In this document: in pieces, positions 1-6,966 of the stretch
Layout: each line of letters starts with the position of its first letter
Numbering within the stretch: the first letter of the stretch is position 1
DNA from: Actinomycetota bacterium
Lineage (GTDB): Bacteria > Actinomycetota > Thermoleophilia > Gaiellales > Gaiellaceae
Reading direction: 5' to 3'
Length of the DNA: 14,018 nt
NCBI GenBank assembly: GCA_013812465.1
Contig: JACCTK010000053.1
Location: 1 to 14,018, forward strand
Program-made: the position numbers and the translations under genes
Notes under the pieces: model-generated
The model's database searches: none
Told to the model about the DNA's origin: nothing
The model's input: the letters and a program-made list of their open reading frames with translations, nothing else

Positions 1-130
1 GTCGCGTATGTCCTCGCCGCGTCATCGAACTCGCGCAGGAACTCAGCGGCCGACGCAGCTTCCCGTCTTTGTCTGCGACTTTGCGGACCCTCTTGAGGCG
101 CAAGCCGTGGTCACAATGGTCACGCTCCAC

Positions 131-220
131 GTTCGTTCGGGTTCGCTCGCGTTCGGTCGTATCTTAGAACTACCTGCAAAGGGATACTTTCAGCGAACGG
201 GCGCGAACGGGCGCGAACGC
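131..220. promoter_or_regulatory. Helically phased inverted GTTCG/CGAAC array in repeat A
   Basis: GTTCG occurs at 131, 141 and 151, exactly one per 10 bp, as units of the form GTTCGNTCGN. The complement CGAAC occurs at 194, 204 and 214, again at exact 10 bp steps, as GCGCGAACGG-like units. About 38 bp separate the two sets. One site per helical turn in two inverted clusters is what an oligomeric DNA-binding protein would use, such as integrase arm sites, excisionase sites or a transposon end. The transcript could alternatively fold into a long interrupted stem. Which protein would bind is unknown. Confidence 0.55.
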
Positions 221-229
221 TGCGCTCAC

Positions 230-271
230 TTGCCATGCAGAAGGTCGTGGGTTCGAGTCCCATCATCCGCT
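230..271 (+). pseudogene. tRNA-Gly(GCC)-like 3' half, copy A (candidate attachment core)
   Basis: The bases read as the 3' half of a tRNA: anticodon loop TTGCCAT (anticodon GCC), GCAG on the 3' side of the anticodon stem, a short variable loop, T stem GTGGG (247-251), T loop TTCGAGT, T stem CCCAT (259-263), acceptor strand CATCCGC (264-270) and discriminator T. No D arm or 5' acceptor strand (GCGGATG expected) lies upstream, so this is not a working tRNA gene. Such 3' halves are the usual target core of tyrosine-recombinase elements. CTGC at 219-222 could pair with GCAG across an enlarged loop. The glycine assignment rests on the GCC loop and the acceptor strand. Confidence 0.65.
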
Positions 272-279
272 TCTGATTT

Positions 280-300
280 CCCTGCTACTGCGCGGGTTTT
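280..300 (+). terminator. Intrinsic terminator behind the tRNA half, copy A
   Basis: CCCTGC (280-285), loop TACT, GCGCGGG (290-296) form a six-pair stem with one bulged C, followed by TTTT (297-300). The counterpart in copy B (about 7339-7357) has the same layout with loop TAGA, a bulged A and TTT. It is probably the original terminator of the tRNA gene carried along with the 3' half. Confidence 0.45.
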
Positions 301-350
301 GTCATTTAAGAAACGGCGAGTGCGGGCCCGTGGTCACAAAATGGTCACAG

Positions 351-521
351 TCGCTGACAGGCAACGCGGCTATCGAGGCTGACCCAGCCTGGTCGTCTGA
401 TGGACGGTGGATCGCCGTTTCGAGCTTCGAATACAGTAGCGGTCGCTACGGCTCGTCCGACCTCATCGTCATCAGCCGTGATGGGGACAGGGAGCGGCGC
501 CTAACGACATCGCGGAATGAA
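351..521 (+). pseudogene. PD40/TolB-type beta-propeller fragment
   Basis: Translated in the frame starting at 351, the DNA gives one PD40 (WD40-like, TolB/DPP-type) blade: SLTGNAAIEADPAWSSDGRW, then IAVSS and, further on, DLIVISRDGDRERRLTT. The DPAWSxDGRWIA core and the xxRxGxxxRRLT turn are typical of this repeat. Nothing before or after continues the propeller: the repeat element ends at about 348 and the frame loses resemblance after about 521. The host gene would be a multi-blade periplasmic or secreted protein, or the sensor part of a kinase or peptidase. Only about 57 codons remain, so this is a relic whose left edge coincides with the TGGTCAC pair of repeat A. Confidence 0.6.
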
Positions 522-616
522 ACGACTGGCCGGCGTGGCGACCCGCACCGTAACCCGAATGGCAGCCTCCCGGCTGTCGCCCGCCTCGCCGAGTACGTCG
601 ACTCCGAACGATCGGC
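522..616. other. Unassigned junction between PD40 relic and serine protease relic
   Basis: About 95 bases in which neither strand continues the PD40 blade or the protease. I recognise nothing. It is probably the join between two unrelated relics. Confidence 0.3.
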
Positions 617-1406
617 TCAGGGGAGGGTGACGAACTTTCCTAGGAAGTCGCGGGCCGCAGGGGTGTCGAGGCGGTATCCCCAGAGTCCCGTCTCGCAGTC
701 GAAGCCCGCGTTGAGGTGCCTAGTGATCGAGCCCACGATCTCCCGGCCATTGACGGTGACGATGTTGGGGCCGCCCGAGTCGCCGAAGCAGGCCCCGCCG
801 TTCTTCTACTGCATCACCATGAACCCCGGCTGCAGGGTCTGAAACTCCGCGAGCGTGGTTCGGCGCTCGTTGGTGAAGGTGAACTGCCTGAGTCGGACGA
901 CACCGCCACCGCGCGGTAGCCGACCAGGCGCACCGGATCCTTCGGCTCGAGCTGGCCGCTTTTCTGGAGGGTGACGAGCCCGTCGAGTGAGGGGAGGTTC
1001 ATCGGGGCGCGGTCGGTGACCGGCGCGGACAAAAACGACGACACCCACGTCGTGGGCGTCCCTGCGCGGGACTGTGCCCACGGCGGTGTTGTAGCGCGCG
1101 ACTCCCTGGTGCACAGAAGATGAGTCGTTTACCACCGGATCGAAGCTCACCGTCGCAGGGCCGCCGTCGGGAACGCCGAAAACGAAGAAGCAGTGCTGTG
1201 CGGTGATGAACACTGTGGGCTTATGCGAGGAAGCCGCTGCATCGAGCCTGCAGGCGCCCTTCCGCGTCGACCTGAACCAGGGCCCCCGAGCTCGAATATT
1301 TCGTGTCCAGGCTTCCGTTGACAATGGCGCCAGCGGTGGGTGCCCGGAGGACGAGCCCGGCTGACAAAAGGCAACACACGGCGCCGAGGACAGCAATGCG
1401 CTTCAC
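617..1406 (-). pseudogene. Decayed trypsin-like (S1) secreted serine protease
   Basis: Reading leftward from a GTG at 1406 (preceded by GAGGGAG, 7 bases upstream) gives a signal peptide (VKRIAVLGAVCCLLSAGLVL), then the start of a trypsin fold (AIVNGSLDTKYSSSGALVQV). The catalytic His motif TAQHC, the Asp motif DAHDVGVVV and the Ser motif ACFGDSGGP are all present but in shifted frames. Frame breaks lie near 1221-1227, at a five-A run (1031-1035; four would restore the frame) and near 905-917. An in-frame TAG (806-808) sits just before the KNGGACFGDSGGP segment, probably a CAG to TAG change. The C-terminus runs to a TGA at 617-619. Original length would be about 260 residues. All three catalytic residues survive, so the loss looks recent. 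It cannot make active enzyme as written. Confidence 0.85.
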
Positions 1407-1449
1407 CGAAGCTCTCCCTCTAGCAGGAAAGCAGCAAGCATCGCGCTTC

Positions 1450-1552
1450 GTCGGGAGCGGCGCCGAGCGGGCCAGGGACATCCTCGCCGAGCGCTACGCC
1501 CGCGGCGAGATCGATTGACGAGTACCGCGAGCGGCTCGAGCAGCTCCGGTAG
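1450..1552 (+). pseudogene. Frameshifted SHOCT-domain tail
   Basis: The frame from 1450 reads VGSGAERARDILAERYARGEI then D, then hits TGA at 1516-1518. Dropping one T (1516) continues as DEYRERLEQLR and a TAG at 1550-1552. This is the short C-terminal SHOCT helix pair (consensus like LxxLxxRxxxGEIxxxEYxxxxxxL) found at the ends of many small bacterial membrane or oligomerising proteins. The N-terminal part of the host protein is missing: the DNA to the left belongs to the upstream region of the serine protease relic. It converges with the ATPase gene, whose stop lies 15 bases further right. Confidence 0.7.
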
Positions 1553-1567
1553 ACCGCGGCCTGCGGG

Positions 1568-4549
1568 CTAGATCGCGGCGCTCTCGAGTTGCTCGACGAC
1601 CGTACGCTGCGCGCCGCCGCGCCCGGGCTCGCGCGCACGCGCGACGCGCTCCGCCTCGATGAGCGCCGCGCCGGCCGGCAGCGGCGAGACCGTCTCGCCG
1701 ACGACGTCGTTCGTCGCCGCCTGCCACCGCGCACTCAGCGCTTCCAGCAAGTGCGGATCGCGCTCGAGCAAGGCGGGGATCACCGGTCGCAGCACGGATC
1801 CGTCCGCGCGGCCCGCCAGCACCTCGTCCAGCAGGAAGCGGTTGAACCGCAGCGCGTGGACGAGCGCCTGCTCGAAGCAGGCGAGCGCCTCGTCGCTGTC
1901 TGCCGCGAGGTGACCCTGCGCGAGCTTCAGCGAGGCGAGGATGTCGCTGTACTCGTACTGCAGCGCGAGCCTCTCGGCCTCGGCCGCGAGCGGCGCGACC
2001 TCGCCGTTGCGCCCCTGCGACAAGCGCACCCGGGCTAGCCCGGCCAACGCGTCGCAGTGGAAGTAGGAGCGGCCGACTGCTTCCAGCTTCAAAGCGCTGT
2101 CGTATTCCGCGCCCGCCGCGTCCCAATCGCGGCGCAGCTCGCCGACCCGTCCCCTCCACACGTGGACCTCCGGCATTCCGGTCCGGTCGCCGATCGCCTG
2201 CTTGACAGCGAGCGCCCGCTGCAGATCAGCGGCGGCGTCGTCGAGCCGCCCCTGACGGATGGCGACGAGACCACGGAAGCTGAGCATCGCGCGGAGGTAG
2301 CGGTCGGCGGCGCCTGCCTCCAGTTCGGCCTCGCGCACATGGAAGTTCTCAAAGAAGTTGTTCGCCCTGTCGAAGTGCTCGGCGGCGCCGGCGCGGTCAT
2401 CTTGGAGGCCGCAGGCGAGCCCAGCGCTCTCGAGGATCGTGATCATCAGCTCGCGCTCCTCGAGGCGAATCGCGAGCTCCAGCGCCTTCTCGCCCGACTC
2501 CTGCGCCTCGCGGCAGCGGCCCATAAACACGAGCGGCCACGTGAAGTACGAGATGTGCATCTGCAGCACCGGGACGTCGCCGAGACGCGCTGACTCCTCC
2601 CGGTACCGCCGGCGCGAATCGAGGTAGCCGCGCCAGTCTCCTCGCAGGCCGGAGACGGCCGCGTGCAGGCGGTCGACCAGCACGAGCGTGTAGGTGTCCT
2701 TCGCGGCCTCTGCCCAGGTGCGCGCGGCGTCGAGATGCGTCGTGCTCTCGGACCACGCCGAGCGGGCGTTGCTGATGCTCATCAACGTGACGTGGTTGGT
2801 GACGAGCTTGGGGTCGAGCTCGGGCTGAAGCGCGAGACTTCGCTGCACGACTTCGGCGGCGCGCTGGTCGCCGTTCGGCTCCGCCATCCTGTCGAGTGCG
2901 GCGAGGATCGTGCCGAGGTCGCAGAGCGCGTACGCACGCAGGCGCCGTGCGGCCTGGTCGCGCTCGCCGATCGCGGCGAACGCGGCCTCGGCCGCGGCCG
3001 TTTGGCCGAGTAGTTGTTCGAGGCGCGCGTTGTAGTACTGAAGCCAGAGACGCGAGCCCTCCGCTTGGAGCGGGTAGGTGTTGGCGTCGTTGAGCAGGCC
3101 GCGAAGCCGCCCGACCCACTGCGCGTGAACGAGCTCTTCCGCGATTCGCGCGAAGTCCTCGATCCCGGCGGCTTCATCCGCGCGGACCGAGTGGTACAGC
3201 CACTCGCGGCCGAGGCGGTCACGCTCCTCGCCGCTTGCACCCTCGAGCAGGCGCGCGTAATGAGTTGCGGCGCGCTCCTGGAGCTCCTTGAACCGCTCGG
3301 GCGACTTCCGGCGGAGGGCCTCCGTGATCACGTCGCGGATCGATTCGTGAACGGCCAGCCCTTCGCGGCGTGGGCGCGTGAAAGGCCAGCGCCGCAGGTC
3401 GTCGTAGAGACTGGCCGGGGCGTCGTCGATCAGCGCGCTGAGCGAGTCGGAGTTGAAATACCGCAGCACCGCTGCTCCCTCCAGTGCCGGCCGTAGCTCC
3501 GCCGGTGTCTCCCGCAGCAGCCTCTCTGCGAGGTCGCCGATCACATCCGGGTTCGAAAGCTCGAGGCTCGAGAACCCATGCGTCACTCCCAGCTCGACCA
3601 TCGTAGTTGCTGCGACCGGAAGACCGCGGGCGAACCGAACGACGTCGCGGACGAACTCCTCGTCGGCGTCGCCCCGGCCGAAGAGGCCGTAGTACCGGCG
3701 CACGAGCTCGGCGACGTCCTCGTCGGACATCTCGTGCAGCGGCAGCATCTCCGCCTCGGCAAACCACTCGGGCCAGGCGCGGCTCCAGTCTGGGACGTCG
3801 TGCCCCGCGACCACGGCGAGGACCTTCGGCGGCAACGCCCTGATCAGATCGCGGAGCCACTCGTCGAGCGCGGTCACCTGCTCGAGCGCGTCCAGCATCA
3901 ACACGGGCCTCTTCTGCGCGGCGACCTTCTCCAGGTCGGAGAGGAAGTCGCGTGTCAGTCGCTTCGTCGGGTCGCTGAAGAACTCGTAGTCGTCCTTTGC
4001 GAGGAGCGCGCGGGCCATATTCAGAACGGCCTCGATCGCCTCCGGTCCGACCGTGGCTGCGATCGGGCCCACGCCGGGTACCAGGCTTACGGCTGCGACG
4101 GCGACCTTCGCCGCGCCCTCCGTCACCTGGTTCGCCGGGTCGGGGCCCGCCTTCGCTTCGACCTTCGCATGGAGGGCGTGGAGCCGCTTGAGGCTGTCCG
4201 CGAACGTCGGCAGAGGCGCACCGTGGTCGCGGAGATCGCTTGCCCAACGGTCGAGGAGGTCGACGGGAGAGTGCGCGTCGTCGGCGCCGACGAGAGCGAC
4301 GGGAATGCCCTTGGCCTGGCAGGTGAGCCGGTACATCCGCAGGAGGCTCGTCTTCCCGACGGCTCCCTTGCCGTGGACAACGAGAATCCGGCGCGGAAGC
4401 ACGTCTGCCGCCAGGAGCGACTCGAATCGTTCCCGCGCCTCGACGGCGTCCGTAAAGAACTTCTCCAGCCCCCGGTCAACGGAGTCCGGACGAGGGGCCT
4501 GCTCCGCGGGCGACCGGCCGAGCAGGCGCGACAGCCAACCCCTACCCAT
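1568..4549 (-). CDS. STAND/NACHT-like P-loop ATPase with C-terminal TPR-type repeats
   Basis: A 993-residue predicted cytoplasmic ATPase. Residues ~28-330 form a STAND-type nucleotide-binding module: Walker A GKGAVGKTS at 60-68, Walker B VLMLDALEQV at 216-225 (D220), a sensor-like VLAVVAGHD at 243-251, and an RGLPVAA motif at 308-314 like the GxP motif of NB-ARC/NACHT proteins. Between Walker A and B lies a hydrophobic glycine/alanine stretch (146-174, AAKVAVAAVSLVPGVGPIAA), unusual and perhaps amphipathic. Residues ~330-460 look like a winged-helix/helical bundle. About 470-930 are helical pairs with TPR spacing (for example LGDVPVLQM, IRQGRLDDAAADLQRAL, ADSDEALACFEQAL). There is no fused effector or HTH domain, since the ATPase begins near residue 28. 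It is the last gene of a three-gene operon and overlaps the methyltransferase by 8 bases, so translation is probably coupled. Family function in general is ligand-induced oligomerisation in signalling or defence; the ligand and partner here are unknown. Confidence 0.85.
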   Translation of the reverse strand: MGRGWLSRLLGRSPAEQAPRPDSVDRGLEKFFTDAVEARERFESLLAADVLPRRILVVHGKGAVGKTSLLRMYRLTCQAKGIPVALVGADDAHSPVDLLDRWASDLRDHGAPLPTFADSLKRLHALHAKVEAKAGPDPANQVTEGAAKVAVAAVSLVPGVGPIAATVGPEAIEAVLNMARALLAKDDYEFFSDPTKRLTRDFLSDLEKVAAQKRPVLMLDALEQVTALDEWLRDLIRALPPKVLAVVAGHDVPDWSRAWPEWFAEAEMLPLHEMSDEDVAELVRRYYGLFGRGDADEEFVRDVVRFARGLPVAATTMVELGVTHGFSSLELSNPDVIGDLAERLLRETPAELRPALEGAAVLRYFNSDSLSALIDDAPASLYDDLRRWPFTRPRREGLAVHESIRDVITEALRRKSPERFKELQERAATHYARLLEGASGEERDRLGREWLYHSVRADEAAGIEDFARIAEELVHAQWVGRLRGLLNDANTYPLQAEGSRLWLQYYNARLEQLLGQTAAAEAAFAAIGERDQAARRLRAYALCDLGTILAALDRMAEPNGDQRAAEVVQRSLALQPELDPKLVTNHVTLMSISNARSAWSESTTHLDAARTWAEAAKDTYTLVLVDRLHAAVSGLRGDWRGYLDSRRRYREESARLGDVPVLQMHISYFTWPLVFMGRCREAQESGEKALELAIRLEERELMITILESAGLACGLQDDRAGAAEHFDRANNFFENFHVREAELEAGAADRYLRAMLSFRGLVAIRQGRLDDAAADLQRALAVKQAIGDRTGMPEVHVWRGRVGELRRDWDAAGAEYDSALKLEAVGRSYFHCDALAGLARVRLSQGRNGEVAPLAAEAERLALQYEYSDILASLKLAQGHLAADSDEALACFEQALVHALRFNRFLLDEVLAGRADGSVLRPVIPALLERDPHLLEALSARWQAATNDVVGETVSPLPAGAALIEAERVARAREPGRGGAQRTVVEQLESAAI

Positions 4550-5378
4550 CAGTGCGTCCGATGCCGGTCAGCCCCAGGACCGTGATCGCGCGAAACTCGT
4601 CGTTCGCCGGCCCGTTCGTGGAGCCGTTGGGTGGTCGCCACGGCGGCGGCAGGCGCCAAGGCGACGAATGCAGGAAGCTCTCGCTGGTCAGCAGCGCCGG
4701 CGGACGACGGAGGTCGAGCGGGAAGGCGGGCTCGAAGTGGCGTTCGAACTCCACGAGCAGGTCGGCCGCGTCCTCGAGTAGCAGTGCGTCGGCCCTTTTC
4801 AGGTCGACATCGCAGGTGATCACGACGCGGCCGCCGGGCTTGACGACCCGGGCCAGCGACTCGACGATCGCGGCGCGAGAGGACGCCACGTGCTCGAGGA
4901 CGCTGATGCAGGCGATCGCGTCGAAGTAGTCGTCTGGATGCGGCATTTCCTCCAGCAGGTGCTCCTCGTAGTGGACGGGGTAGTTCGTCAGTGCGCTCGC
5001 CCGTGTGAACCGTTCCTCGTACCCGATCGCCTCGGTGTCCACATCGCAGCAGACGACGTCGAAGCCGCCCGCCGCGAAGGCGAACGGGAGGAACGTGAAC
5101 CCGGAGCCTGCGTCGAGGAACCGCCCGCTCGCCGAGGCCAGGTTCGCCCACGCGTACGGATACTCCCACTGGCGCGTGAAGTGGCCGAGCGCGTCGGGCG
5201 GGATCGGGAACTGGTCGTCCCAGAGCGTCCGCGTCCGCGCGAGGAACTCCGCCTGGAATCGTTCGAGCGACTGGACGATCTGGCCGTACTCCGGATCCTC
5301 GAGGTCGGTCAGGAGCGCATAGCCATTTCTCGCGAGTGCCTCGTTGCCGTTCGGCGGGATCCAGTCGTGCAGCGCCAT
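4542..5378 (-). CDS. Class I SAM-dependent methyltransferase
   Basis: A 278-residue soluble methyltransferase. Motif I is FLDAGSGFTF (87-96), the acidic residue ending strand 2 lies in VVCCDVD (108-114), motif II is FDAIACISVLEHV (152-164, the SVLEH signature of Methyltransf_11/23-type enzymes) and motif III is VVKPGGRVVITC (178-189). A ~85-residue N-terminal segment rich in aromatic residues precedes the fold. The C-terminal ~80 residues vary in this group and probably form the acceptor lid. The ATG at 5378 follows the glycosyltransferase TAG with no gap and there is no obvious Shine-Dalgarno, so translation is probably by reinitiation. Next to a GT4 enzyme, a sugar or glycan acceptor is plausible, but the sequence does not show the substrate. 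Confidence 0.88.
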   Translation of the reverse strand: MALHDWIPPNGNEALARNGYALLTDLEDPEYGQIVQSLERFQAEFLARTRTLWDDQFPIPPDALGHFTRQWEYPYAWANLASASGRFLDAGSGFTFLPFAFAAGGFDVVCCDVDTEAIGYEERFTRASALTNYPVHYEEHLLEEMPHPDDYFDAIACISVLEHVASSRAAIVESLARVVKPGGRVVITCDVDLKRADALLLEDAADLLVEFERHFEPAFPLDLRRPPALLTSESFLHSSPWRLPPPWRPPNGSTNGPANDEFRAITVLGLTGIGRTDG

Positions 5379-6530
5379 CTAGGCGGCGCGGCTCGTGACG
5401 ACGCGACGGTAGATACGCTCGTAACCGTCGACCATCCTCGCGACGTCGTAGCGGCTGACCGCGGCTGCGCGGCACGCGTGCGGATCGATTTCGGAGGCGC
5501 GGCGGATCGCGTCCGGCAGCTCGTCGACGTGATCGCAAAGCCACCCCGTGCGGCCGTGCTCGACGATCTCAGGTAGTGCCCCTCTTCGCAGCGCCACCAC
5601 GGGCGTTCCGGACGCGAGCGCCTCGATCGCGACGAGGCCGAACGGCTCCTCCCACTGGGGGACGACGACGAGGCAGCGAGCGCGCGCGAGCGTCTCCGTC
5701 TTCAGTGTCCCGCCGATCTCGCGGATCCACGTCGTGTCCGGCCCCAGGAGCGGCGCGACGAACTCGTCGAAGTACGCCCGCTCGAGCTCCTCGTTGCACT
5801 TGCCTGCGATGACGAACGGGACGCCGGCTGTGCGGGCCGCGGCGGCCGCGAGGTGCACGCCTTTCTCCGGCGACAGGCGGCCGAGAAAGAGCGCGTACGC
5901 GTCCTTCGTCTCCTCGAAGCGGAAATCGTCGACCACGATCGCGTTCGGCACCGTGCCGACCCAGGGGAGGTCGGGCGCCGCCAGCCGCTGCGCCTCCGAG
6001 ATCGCGACGAGCGGGAGCCCCAGCGCCCGGAAGTATTCGCCGATCGACCCGCCGGTGGGCCCGTGCGCTGTGATGATCGTCGGAACTGCCGCACGCAGAG
6101 CCGTGAGTGGTGTGGCCAGCGCGTGGTCGTGGACGACGTCGACGTGTGCGTCCGCGAGCAGCCGCCCGACCGCTGCCGCGTAGCTGACCTCCTGCACGGG
6201 AGCCTCCGGTGTTCCGAGCCCGGGCGGCGGGGCCGGCAGGGCAGCGACGAAGCGCGCCCGCGTCCTGCTCGTCCCGGCTGCCACGAGCGTTACGTCGTGG
6301 CCCCGGTCGACCAGTCCTTCGACCAGGTCGAAGCAGACGCGCTCGATCCCGCCGTAGCCGCTCGGCGGAATCTCGAACCACGGCGGCGCCACGACGGCGA
6401 TTCGAAGACGCTCGGAGCCGTGTACCGCTCCCGACACAGCGCCGGACGACGTGCTGCGGTTGGACGAAGCGGGCTTGGTCACAATGCGGGTGAAACGCGG
6501 CGCACGACCAGGGTCAATCTCCCCAACCAT
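5379..6530 (-). CDS. GT4-family glycosyltransferase (GT-B fold)
   Basis: A 383-residue retaining GT-B glycosyltransferase that would transfer a sugar from a nucleotide-sugar donor. The N-terminal Rossmann domain starts at LRIAVVAPPWFEIPP (42-56), followed by the acceptor loop GYGGIERV (58-65), VDVVHDH (130-136) and VPTIITAHGPTGG (149-161). The C-terminal donor domain has ALFLGRLSPEKGV (213-225) and the EX7E motif EPFGLVAIE (295-303), followed by ASGTPVVA. Residues 1-41 precede the fold, look non-conserved and are polar. The ATG at 6530 has only a weak AGGT 16 bases upstream, and GTG codons at 6482 and 6437 are alternative starts, so the N-terminus is uncertain. First gene of the operon with the methyltransferase and ATPase. 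Donor and acceptor cannot be read from the sequence. No membrane segment is evident. Confidence 0.9.
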   Translation of the reverse strand: MVGEIDPGRAPRFTRIVTKPASSNRSTSSGAVSGAVHGSERLRIAVVAPPWFEIPPSGYGGIERVCFDLVEGLVDRGHDVTLVAAGTSRTRARFVAALPAPPPGLGTPEAPVQEVSYAAAVGRLLADAHVDVVHDHALATPLTALRAAVPTIITAHGPTGGSIGEYFRALGLPLVAISEAQRLAAPDLPWVGTVPNAIVVDDFRFEETKDAYALFLGRLSPEKGVHLAAAAARTAGVPFVIAGKCNEELERAYFDEFVAPLLGPDTTWIREIGGTLKTETLARARCLVVVPQWEEPFGLVAIEALASGTPVVALRRGALPEIVEHGRTGWLCDHVDELPDAIRRASEIDPHACRAAAVSRYDVARMVDGYERIYRRVVTSRAA

Positions 6531-6549
6531 GCATCAGTCGACGCGGACC

Positions 6550-6555
6550 TGTCAA
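6550..6555 (-). promoter_or_regulatory. Possible -35 box (TTGACA) ahead of the glycosyltransferase operon
   Basis: On the minus strand 6555-6550 reads TTGACA, a perfect sigma-70-type -35 hexamer. No good -10 hexamer is found 16-18 bases on (the best, CATGGT, overlaps the annotated ATG). If the box is real, transcription would begin at or after the ATG at 6530, which would favour a downstream GTG start for the glycosyltransferase. Weak evidence. Confidence 0.2.
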
Positions 6556-6569
6556 TGCATCATGACCAT

Positions 6570-6666
6570 GTGCGCCGCGACCTTCCATCGGGAGTCGTCA
6601 CCTTTTCTCTTCTCCGACGTGCAGGGCTCCACGAAGCTGTTGCACGAGCTCGACGCAGCTCGGTAG
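6570..6666 (+). pseudogene. N-terminal fragment of a class III adenylyl/guanylyl cyclase, frameshifted
   Basis: From the GTG at 6570 the frame reads VRRDLPSGVVTF. Removing one T from the TTTT run (6603-6606) lets it continue as LFSDVQGSTKLLHELDAAR to a TAG at 6664-6666. This matches the conserved start of the many actinobacterial class III cyclases (LPSGTVTFLFTDxEGSTxLLxxL), where the Asp of FSD is the first metal ligand. Only about 32 of the roughly 180 residues of the domain remain. Beyond the stop, DNA around 6693-6745 may be a further decayed piece (VDV..T..LLYVA resembling VDT..DAFFVAF), but this is weak. It points away from the glycosyltransferase on the opposite strand. Confidence 0.7.
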
Positions 6667-6960
6667 TTGGCGGCGTCCACGGGGCTGGGTCGACGTCTAC
6701 ACCACTGAGCGTCACCTCTTGTACGTCGCTTGCACTCGTCCGCGACCGTCTCGTGGTATCAGGCGTGGCGCCGGCGTCAGATTTTCTCGACGATCTCGCC
6801 GCGGCTATGCCTCGTTGCTCCTGCCCTCCGCATTACCGCTGGCTTGCAAACGGCAGGTGGACTCGCAGGAACGACTGGTGTACGTGCCCCTTGACCAATT
6901 GTGAACACCTCGCTCACGACTGCCGCTCCGAGACGTTCTCGGCTTGCTTGCGCTCTCCAC
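6667..6960. other. Stretch without a recognisable gene
   Basis: About 290 bases between the cyclase relic and the next relic. Frames are open for only short spans and none resembles a family I know, apart from the weak possible cyclase remnant near 6693-6745. The region ends in a cluster of short T/C-rich segments. Probably decayed coding DNA. Confidence 0.3.
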
Positions 6961-6966
6961 GTCCAA

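Larger units (their letters stand above)
83..335 (+). repeat. Complex ~250 bp direct repeat, copy A (tRNA 3' half plus phased inverted decamers)
   Basis: This stretch is repeated at 7142-7393 in the same orientation with nearly constant spacing (offset 7059-7060). The order of parts is the same in both: a CTTGAGGCG block, two TGGTCAC heptamers, three GTTCG decamers, an AT-richer centre containing CCTGCAAA, three CGAAC decamers, a tRNA 3' half, a hairpin followed by T residues, and a terminal GCGGGC..GTGGTC block. Similarity stops upstream of 83 and just after 335. Copy A also carries a second TGGTCAC pair at its right end (331-348) that copy B has mostly lost. The likeliest reading is a junction left by a tRNA-targeting integrative element, possibly including the degraded 3' end of an integrase gene. 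A dispersed non-autonomous repeat family is the alternative. ORFs crossing it are tRNA-type artefacts. Confidence 0.8.

Noticed and set aside
230..271. A complete tRNA gene or split tRNA with intron
   Set aside because: No D arm or 5' acceptor strand (GCGGATG) is present upstream of either half, so neither copy can form a full cloverleaf.
617..1406. Programmed frameshifting to make the serine protease
   Set aside because: Three separate frame breaks plus a TAG, with only one at a homopolymer, is decay rather than recoding.
3578..4585. 335-codon plus-strand frame opposite the ATPase gene
   Set aside because: Antisense shadow of the ATPase coding frame, whose Walker A and B motifs identify the real strand.
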